Shown here piece by piece: positions 35,767 through 41,869 of a DNA stretch of 41,869 nucleotides; position 1 is the stretch's first letter; every line of letters begins with the position of its first letter. The DNA lies in assembly GCA_051453625.1 (NCBI GenBank), contig JBOZIK010000001.1, positions 230,745,630-230,787,498 on the forward strand, given 5' to 3'. Source of the DNA: Welwitschia mirabilis. Taxonomy: Eukaryota; Gnetophyta; Gnetopsida; Welwitschiales. The notes beneath the pieces were generated by a model. It worked only from the letters and a program-made list of their open reading frames with translations, did not search any database and was not told the DNA's origin. Position numbers and translations under genes: made by a program.

Positions 35767-36174
35767 TTAATCTTGCTTCAACGCTCTAACTAGACATGAA
35801 GGCTCTTCTTCCTTGAGCACACATATTGAGGTGTAATCTTGCTTATGAGATTTAGGTGAGACAGTAGTTTCTGAGCAAGCAGCCTTTTGAAAGATAATGG
35901 AGGAAGAGGAAGCAGCATCGGACTGCCCAAAAATGAAGTTATCGGGCCTAAAAACCTGGTCATAAGGCTCGGTCCTTACAGAATCCCTGGTACCAGGCTC
36001 TAGATCCATCAAAACAGTGCGTGGAACGTATCGACCACAACTTGCCTCATTGTAGTAGACATTAATCCTCTCAAGTTTTATGTCAGAGTTTCCATGGTCA
36101 CAGATAACTTCCTAAAACTTCAAACTGATCTGGTTCCCACATTGACTGCCCTGAATGTAAAGGATTTCACGCAT
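35767..36174 (-). pseudogene. Beta-tubulin N-terminal fragment
   Basis: Translation from ATG at 36174 gives MREILYIQGSQCGNQ, the beta-tubulin start including the MREI autoregulatory tetrapeptide. It continues with [12 protein letters not shown], then [12 protein letters not shown] and [11 protein letters not shown], ending near 35917. That covers about the first 97 residues of a roughly 445-residue protein. A TAG replaces the conserved Trp21 codon, and about 10 codons are missing in frame after CD (the GID-TG region). After FGQS the frame continues 50 codons without tubulin similarity ([16 protein letters not shown] and on) to a stop at 35767, so it is joined to foreign sequence before the GTP-binding GGGTGSG region. 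It lies beside a PPR-like fragment on the same strand. Non-functional. Confidence 0.88.
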
Positions 36175-37143
36175 AGTTGCAGGCTAAAGAGAAAACAAAC
36201 TCTAGTTTCAGATGACAGAGGAAATATAAGACATAGCTAATTTGCTACAGAGGCCAAGAGATCAATGGACTACTACTGTGATTGCTTCTCCTATAATCTC
36301 AAAATCTTTAAAGTAAACAAGACATGCCTTTGAAACCAGAAGAGCAACATGAATGTTGTCCTTGTTATTCTTCCATGATTTTTATCCTTTGCTTTTTTTG
36401 ACAGATTTGATGTATATTGTAGCTTTCATCTAAGTAAAGTTTTATACCATCTGAAAAGAGCCTTTTTACAGAAAAAAAAATTTAATTGAAGCACACTACT
36501 TCCAATATTGGCGACTATAGTTACTTCTTTTAAAACAACATATTTTAGACTAGATTTTTGGTTTGATCCCAAATGGGACTAAGTGCATTTAGAAGAACAA
36601 TATAGACTACATAGTGCTACCTTTTAGTTCAAGAATCACAATTAAAAAAATGAAGTCGTATGCCAATGATCAATTCTATACTACTTCTAGAGGTGCTCTA
36701 ATATTAATTATTGGGATTAAAAAGAATCTCAAGGAGCATACATAAATTTTATTTGAAAATAGCTCTTGTACTGGAATTTAAGAAAAGAGTCCATAGCTTC
36801 AAAACAAGGTGACCATGAAATCAGGATTTAATGATCATTTCAAGTTATGAGATGAACGAAGACACACACAATTAGAAATCCAAATGGCCCATATAGATAG
36901 AAGTTGATTATGCCAAAATGATTTCAAGTAATGATGATCTCAATGACACACTGATAATGTCTCTTCAAACTCTTCCTTGACATTAAGGTCATAATGCAAA
37001 ACATACATTTTAATTTCAAATGACTCAATGGCTTAGAAACTTCACAATTATGTAAAACAATAACTCAAATAAACATGAATTAGAAATTTTTTTATTATTA
37101 TTTTATAGCTAGGACAACACCAACTATGCTTGGAGTTTTGCTA
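36175..37143 (-). other. Probable flank or 3' LTR of the copia element, plus sequence upstream of the tubulin fragment
   Basis: Minus-strand bases just after the copia stop at 37144 should hold the polypurine tract and 3' LTR. TGTTGTCCTAGCTATAAAA near 37127-37105 might be an LTR start, but no second LTR is available to prove it. Bases 36180-36480 are less AT-rich and may be further captured sequence: the minus-strand stretch from IHVALLVSKACLVYF was not recognised. Confidence 0.35.
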
Positions 37144-37597
37144 TTACTTCTCTCTCTTGATCTGAATGTCAAGGATTTGTAGCCTCTCTCTCAAATCTTG
37201 TAACCTTGCCTTCTCTAAAGACTTTGTAAAAAAATCAGCAAGTTGTAACTTGGAGGGGCAATAATCAAGAATAAGAAGCCCATCTTCAACTAGATTTCAA
37301 ATGAAATGGAACTTTATATCGATGTGCTTGGTTCTTGCATGCATGACTGGATTCCTGGAGATTGATATGGCAGAAGCACTATCACATAATAGATGTATAG
37401 GTTTGTCAATAAGAATAGTAAAATCTTTAAATAATTTATCAAGCCATACCAACTATTGGATTGCTAAATGGACTACCATGTACTTGGCTTTAGCAGTGGA
37501 AAGAGCCACACAAGATTTCTTTTTGCTTGCTCATGAGAAAAGGCTTCCTCCAATAAGCATTGCATATCCTATTGTGCTCTTTCGATCATCAAGACTA
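37144..37597 (-). pseudogene. Ty1/copia RNase H, C-terminal end of pol
   Basis: One frame runs without indels from the N-gap at 37597 to a terminal TAA at 37146-37144. It begins SLDDRKSTIGYA, then VALSTAKAKYM, LLCDSASAISIS (RNase H Asp), NPVMHARTKHIDIKFHF and ends with YCPSKLQLADFFTKS. These are the standard copia RNase H blocks. Only three internal stops occur: TGA at an expected Trp, TAG at an expected Gln and TGA at an expected Arg. This is the best preserved coding relic in the window and probably the youngest element. Its RT and integrase should lie to the right, in or beyond the 100-N gap 37598-37697, but family A sequence follows instead. Either the gap is large or a rearrangement cut the element. 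Confidence 0.92.
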
Positions 37598-37697
37598 NNN
37601 NNNNNNNNNNNNNNNNNNNNNNNNNNNNNNNNNNNNNNNNNNNNNNNNNNNNNNNNNNNNNNNNNNNNNNNNNNNNNNNNNNNNNNNNNNNNNNNNN

Positions 37698-39435
37698 ACA
37701 TAAAATAATTTTGAAAATTTATTTTATAAAAATAAAATCATAAGCAGAAAACAATAAGCAAAAAGTTTTAGTTTTCGGAATTTATAGAAAGCTTTAGATG
37801 AAAATAGAGTAGTCCAACTTGTATAGAATTTAATAAGATTTATAATGAGTATTTATTCATTGAGAAACTCCAAGAAGATTATGGCCATTTTAGTTAAGAG
37901 TATTAATTTATAAATTCCAAAACTTAAGTAATTTTTATAATTTAAAGTTTAAGCCTATAAAATACATCTNNNNNNNNNNTTTTTAGGATAGTATAATGAG
38001 TTTATTTTAATAAAATTAAGTCTAATTTATTTTTACACTTTTTAAATAATTAACTATAATTTTTTAGTTTTAATGTCTTTTAAAAGCTAAGAAAATTTGT
38101 AATTAATTCTAATAATTATTGAAAATTATCTAATGCAAGTATAAAATTATTTTAAATATTATATATTATTTCTATTTAATTTTATTTTTCTATCATTTTT
38201 ATCTTCTATGTATTAAAATTTAAGCTCTTATTCTTACCTTTTAAGCATAAATGTTAAGGTTGTCTATTTAATAATTTTACAAGTGTGTAGCCCAATCAAT
38301 TAGCTTCATTAATGTTTTTTTAATAAAATATACATATATTTTACCTAGCTTTATTTTGATGTAGACACTTAAAAATGATAAACGTGGTTTATAAATTCGC
38401 TTAATTTCATAAATGGAGCATGTTTTTACAATAGAATTTTGATGTATTAATGTGTCTTATTTAAAAAGAATTACTATAATGTAGAAAAATGAAGAGATAT
38501 TTTATTTAATATATTTTCATTCCTACCTTTTTAAAATGTATGATTTTCCTTTACATAAGATCAAAAATATGCTTATATGTTCTATTTTCTTCTATGATTG
38601 TTTTCTTGAAACAAACCCAATGATGATTAAAATAATTTTTCTAGGTAAATAATCCATTAAATATCCACATATTATATGTTTGCATTTGTATAGTGTATTC
38701 ACTGAACTAAACCAAGATAATTTCAATAATTAATCCCCATACTTGGATTTCATGACCAAGATGGGTTGCATTGTACTTTTATTCTCAAACCCTTTTGGAA
38801 GTGGATTTGATCATCACTCTGCTATCCTACCCATGCATCGACTTACTCCAACTCAATATCTCAAGCCCTTGGTATCAAAGGATCATGTTGCACCATCCTG
38901 CAATACTTCAAGGAAGTGGGGGATCACTTGTAAGTATACATCCATCTTATGTACTACCTGTTACCTATATTGGAGTATATCAAGGTAAAGTCTAGCTCAT
39001 GGAGTTGAGTCCAATCATTTTTGTATAATCTAGAACCTAAAGTAGAACCAATTCACATATAAAAGATTGTCAGATATCAAGTTGGAATGCCATTAATAAG
39101 AAATGCAACCTCCTATTATATTGATTAGGCACTATCCTAAAACTTATCCATTGTATGTGATAAAACAAGTTAACATCCCNNNNNNNNNNNNNNNNNNNNN
39201 NNNNNNNNNNNNNNNNNNNNNNNNNNNNNNNNNNNNNNNNNNNNNNNNNNNNNNNNNNNNNNNNNNNNNNNNNNNNNNNNNNNNNNNNNNNNNNNNNNNN
39301 NNNNNNNNNNNNNNNNNNNNNNNNNNNNNNNNNNNNNNNNNNNNNNNNNNNNNNNNNNNNNNNNNNNNNNNNNNNNNNNNNNNNNNNNNNNNNNNNNNNN
39401 NNNNNNNNNNNNNNAATTAAAGTTAGGGTGTTATA
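37698..39435 (+). mobile_element. 3' half of a family A LTR
   Basis: The segment aligns with 28815-30589 from its first base after the N-gap to the terminus GGGTGTTATA at 39435. It includes the less AT-rich island at 38757-39115. The 5' half, with promoter and minisatellite, would lie in the 100-N gap at 37598-37697. An N-run at 39180-39414 removes most of the last 250 bases. The overlapping frames at 38743-38995 and 39070-39492 are not genes. Confidence 0.85.
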
Positions 39436-39714
39436 AGTAAATCTATGTCTCAATAGAAGTATGAAATAATTAAAAACATAAGAATTAACCACTTAAGGAT
39501 TTTTGGATGTCAGTCATATTTCCACATCCACAATAGAGTAAAATAAAAGGCTAAGCTTGGGAATCAAATTTTTATTAACTATGCAAGTCATGAAAAAAGA
39601 TACAATTTTCAAAATCCAATAGGTAGATAGATAGTCGTAACTAGATGTGTTATACTTAATGCAGCAAGATTTGATGTTGATACAAATAGAAGGAATATTG
39701 AGTTAAATGAAATC
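39436..39714 (+). pseudogene. Ty1/copia integrase C-terminal relic
   Basis: A frame with few stops reads YEIIKNIRINHLRIFGCQSY (39457-39516). Further blocks are AKLGNQIFINYASHEKRYNF and NPIGR, then IVVTRCVILNAARF. These match the copia region after the integrase core (HLRIFGC, HEKGY-type, SRDV-type blocks), which leads towards RT. It starts directly at the end of the family A LTR at 39435. The expected upstream integrase core is absent, so the LTR probably inserted into this copia copy. RT is not recognisable after 39714. Confidence 0.82.
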
Positions 39715-40084
39715 TTTATAGATTAATAAAATACATTAATGATATAGAGGTTACTTTAATTTCTTAAAGACTAATGGACATGAAATGAGAAGTTTGGGAA
39801 GTTGCATATAGTAATGATCAAATGGATAAAAAGTTTAAGTTACAAAAATGAGCATATATTTTATTAAAATATGAAGGGAGAAATGGTAATAAAAATATTA
39901 AGAAGGAATTATTATAAGCAAACATAGATTTATGGAAGATCATAAGATAATGTATCTTTTAAATCCCATCATTAAAACTCTCAAATCTGTAAGTGAGGCT
40001 CCTTCTATTAAAGAACGGAGGGAATCCAAAATCAAAGAATATGAAATGTTGATAAAAAAATATATTTCAAAAGTAATGATAATA
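39715..40084. other. Unassigned A-rich sequence after the copia relic
   Basis: It contains short frames on both strands (39932-40137) with no motif I recognise. It could be the degraded linker and RT part of the copia element. Confidence 0.35.
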
Positions 40085-40350
40085 AGTAATAATAAAGTTA
40101 ATATGAGTTTGTAGTGGATTGGGAGAAAATGTTTCATCTATTATTTTCATCTCTCTAAAAGTATTCTACTTGTGTTACATTTGATTGATTTGGTATAAAT
40201 CAATAATTGTAAGCTTTGAAATTCCATTGTAGTCCTTGCATAAGACTAATGACTATAGTTTTTTGTAATATAGTTAGTAATGCTCATTTTTTTATTTTAA
40301 GACTTTGACCCTCTACCTTGGTAACTAGGGCATATCTCTTTAAAAAATCA
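40085..40350 (+). repeat. Dispersed repeat, copy 2 (LTR-like)
   Basis: Same orientation and block order as 25210-25490. The best-matching part is CTTTGAAATTC through CTACCTTGGTAACTAGGGCAT. It ends shortly before the LINE leader begins. Confidence 0.5.
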
Positions 40351-40380
40351 TTTATATTCTAAAGAAAGAAAATATAAAGG

Positions 40381-40642
40381 CTTAAGAAAGAGAGAAGAAA
40401 GTTAACTTTACTTGGAGGCTCTATTAGGGTTTTGGAGCTCTACTAGGACTCAGTAAATTTGGAGCATATGAAGGAGTGAGGCTTGAAAGGCTGTGAATCA
40501 GCAAGAACAGTTTTGGTCCCTCATCACAGAGTGCAAGGGCGATTTCAACAGCTAGATACTTCTTCTATGGATAAGTTGCGGATTATTTTTGATTCTCAGT
40601 TCTGATTCACTTTAGGTTTTTTTCGAGGGGTTTGGCCCTAAC
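40381..40642 (+). promoter_or_regulatory. Probable LINE 5' untranslated region
   Basis: Composition shifts abruptly here to a less AT-rich stretch that leads without interruption into the ORF1 start at 40643. It contains a purine-rich start (AAGAAAGAGAGAAGAAAG) and AGGGTTTTGGAGCTC. Plant L1 elements carry an internal Pol II promoter in the 5' UTR. No specific promoter element can be shown. Confidence 0.5.
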
Positions 40643-41712
40643 ATGGAGAAGACTCAGTTCTCTAGGGAAGGAAAATCCCTAGTTTTAGACATTGATGAAG
40701 ATGCCTGCTAGGAGATTGAGAAGAAACTTAAGTATAGTCTAATAGAAAAGTTTGTCTTATCTGGCCCACAATTAAGGCTAGATCGGATCTGTGAATAGGT
40801 GGCCACTAAATGAATGAGAGTTAGTAAAGTCAATGTTATTACTATGCTAGAATGGCTAGTGTTATTCTAGTTAGATAATGAATGATATTTAGATGAAATA
40901 ATCAGAAGAGAACCTTAGTTCTTTGGGGATCAGGATCTTTCCCTAGCTAAATAGATGTCGAGGTTATAATTGAATCCAAACCTATTTAAGAGATTGTTAA
41001 TTTAGATCTGCGTCCATGAGTTTCGATTGAATTTTTGAGATGAATATATCTTAAGAAAAATTACTATCGTCAATAAACAAAGACTAGTTTTAGCTAAATT
41101 TTGCATTTGGATAAGCCTAGAGGACACAAAGAAGATTCAATCTATAAAATTTAGATCTAAATGAGGTGTTTGTAAACTTAACATTACTTATGGGAAGCTT
41201 ATGGCTCTTGTATGGTTTGTGAAAAATCAAGGCACACTTTAAGGAAATGTGCTCCACCTAAAAAGAAATGTTTACATTATGGTAGAATGAGTCATTTAAG
41301 AGAAGAATGTAGATAATGGTTAATTGACATTAAGGAAAAGCTAAATAAAACTTGTACTTTTTATAGGAATACTAGACATAATTAGATCATATGCCAACAT
41401 AAGCAAAGAAAGGAACACACGGACAAAAGCACTACTGTTTTTCTCAAGGAAACTAAGAACAATAAGAAAAAAGAAGTATAAGAAATGGAGTACAACCCAT
41501 TTTAACCTCTTGTAAAAGAAGAAGATACCCAACAATCTCCAAATAGTGATGAACCTAATAAAGTGAAAACTCGAACGAAGGGAAGGTCTAAAAATAGAAT
41601 CCTTCAAAAAAGGGAAACAATAAAGAATGTGGATAATAGCTCCCAAGCCACAATTGAAGATACTTTAAGGAAAGGTCAAGCAACTAAAAAAGGGGGGAAA
41701 TATCCCAAATGA
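40643..41712 (+). pseudogene. L1-type LINE ORF1 with DUF4283 and three CCHC-like modules
   Basis: About 356 codons. The ATG at 40643 gives MEKTQFSREGKSLVLDI. DUF4283-type blocks follow: KKLKYSLIEKFVLSGPQL (about 40707-40760), LDEIIRREP-stop-FFGDQDLSLAK (about 40890-40948), NPNLFKRL, EYILRKI, and SIKFRSK-stop-GVCKLNITY (about 41140-41190). One frameshift lies near 41190-41205. In the new frame CMVCEKSRHTLRKC (41209-41250) is an intact CX2CX4HX4C knuckle. It is followed by CLHYGRMSHLREEC (41269-41310) and CTFYRNTRHN (41353-41382), which keep the spacing but have Tyr for the second Cys. A Lys/Arg-rich tail ends GGKYPK-stop at 41710-41712. The product would be the RNA-binding ORF1 protein. About ten stops are present, at least seven at expected Trp codons. 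Confidence 0.85.
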
Positions 41713-41869
41713 ATTATCTCATCTGGAATTGTAGGGATTAGGGTCCTTCTACAAGAAAAAGACCCTAAGAAATCTTATCAGTTAGTTTAATATTGATTTA
41801 GTTTATCTACAATAAATAAAGAGAAAAATTGGCATAAAAAGAGTGAATTTAGGGAAATAATGGACTTTC
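41709..41869 (+). pseudogene. LINE ORF2 start (endonuclease domain), cut by window end
   Basis: The ATG at 41709 overlaps the ORF1 TGA as ATGA. It encodes MNYLIWNCR, the characteristic first strand of the plant L1 apurinic-type endonuclease, including the conserved WNCR. One base appears missing near 41735. In the next frame the match continues as TLRNLIS-stop-FNIDLVYLQ, where the family has an aspartate-rich strand followed by QET. The rest of the endonuclease and the reverse transcriptase lie beyond the window. Confidence 0.85.

Noticed and set aside
38743-38995. Two overlapping frames that recur in family A copies, possible hidden LTR protein
   Set aside because: The recurrence follows from nucleotide conservation. 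Stops interrupt the frames in the 26696-30589 copy and no known domain is visible.
41341-41646. 101-codon minus-strand frame that looks membrane-like
   Set aside because: It is the reverse shadow of the Lys-rich tail of LINE ORF1. AAG/AAA codons read backwards give Leu/Phe-rich translation.

Overview
The window reads as intergenic heterochromatin of a flowering plant. It is very AT-rich, and every coding signal belongs to a decayed transposon or to a fragment of a plant gene. The plant-type evidence is Ty1/copia and Ty3/gypsy pol remnants, L1-type LINE ORF1 with a DUF4283-like domain and CCHC zinc knuckles, tRNA-derived SINE heads, a beta-tubulin fragment and a PPR-like fragment. I cannot name the species. 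I found no intact cellular gene. Most open frames of 60-150 codons are by-products of AT-rich repeats or run through N-gaps.

The dominant component is one family of very long LTRs (called family A here; about 3.9 kb in its most complete copy). It begins TGTTATAACCC and ends near GGGTGTTACA. One copy, with a perfect 5-bp target-site duplication, occupies 14161-20217 (minus strand). A nearly uninterrupted LTR lies at 26696-30589 (plus), a 3' half at 37698-39435 (plus), a 5' tip at 7523-7595 (minus), and a related diverged copy at about 1622-2545 (minus). The two better copies share a strongly conserved TATA region and a 66-68 bp minisatellite of variable copy number.

Left to right: 1-2560 holds N-gaps, an (AG)n microsatellite and the diverged LTR. 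3017-3820 is a gypsy integrase relic. 3830-8122 is unassigned AT-rich DNA plus a second LTR type, with a duplicated block flanking an N-gap. 8508-8660 is a SINE-like head. 8938-9667 is a miniature LTR element with almost no interior. 10150-11620 is a copia RT/RNase H relic. 14161-20217 is the family A element. 20223-26695 is mostly unassigned. 26696-30589 is the family A LTR. 30590-33200 holds microsatellites, a palindrome, a diverged direct repeat and a SINE-like unit. 33896-34816 is a LINE ORF1 relic. 35364-36174 holds PPR-like and beta-tubulin fragments side by side. 37144-37597 is the end of a copia RNase H. 37698-39435 is family A again, abutting a copia integrase relic at 39436-39714. 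40381-41869 is the 5' part of a LINE (5' UTR, ORF1, start of ORF2) that runs off the window.

Many stops in the relics fall at expected Trp, Gln or Arg codons (TGG to TAG/TGA, CAA/CAG to TAA/TAG, CGA to TGA), which fits cytosine deamination of methylated, silenced DNA. Four N-runs are exactly 100 bases, a common convention for gaps of unknown size. Two of them separate duplicated sequence, so missing element interiors are likely. Nothing here convincingly shows a new functional system. The most interesting items are the side-by-side host-gene fragments, the miniature LTR element, the LINE ORF1 with three knuckle-like modules, and the family A element with its hidden interior.
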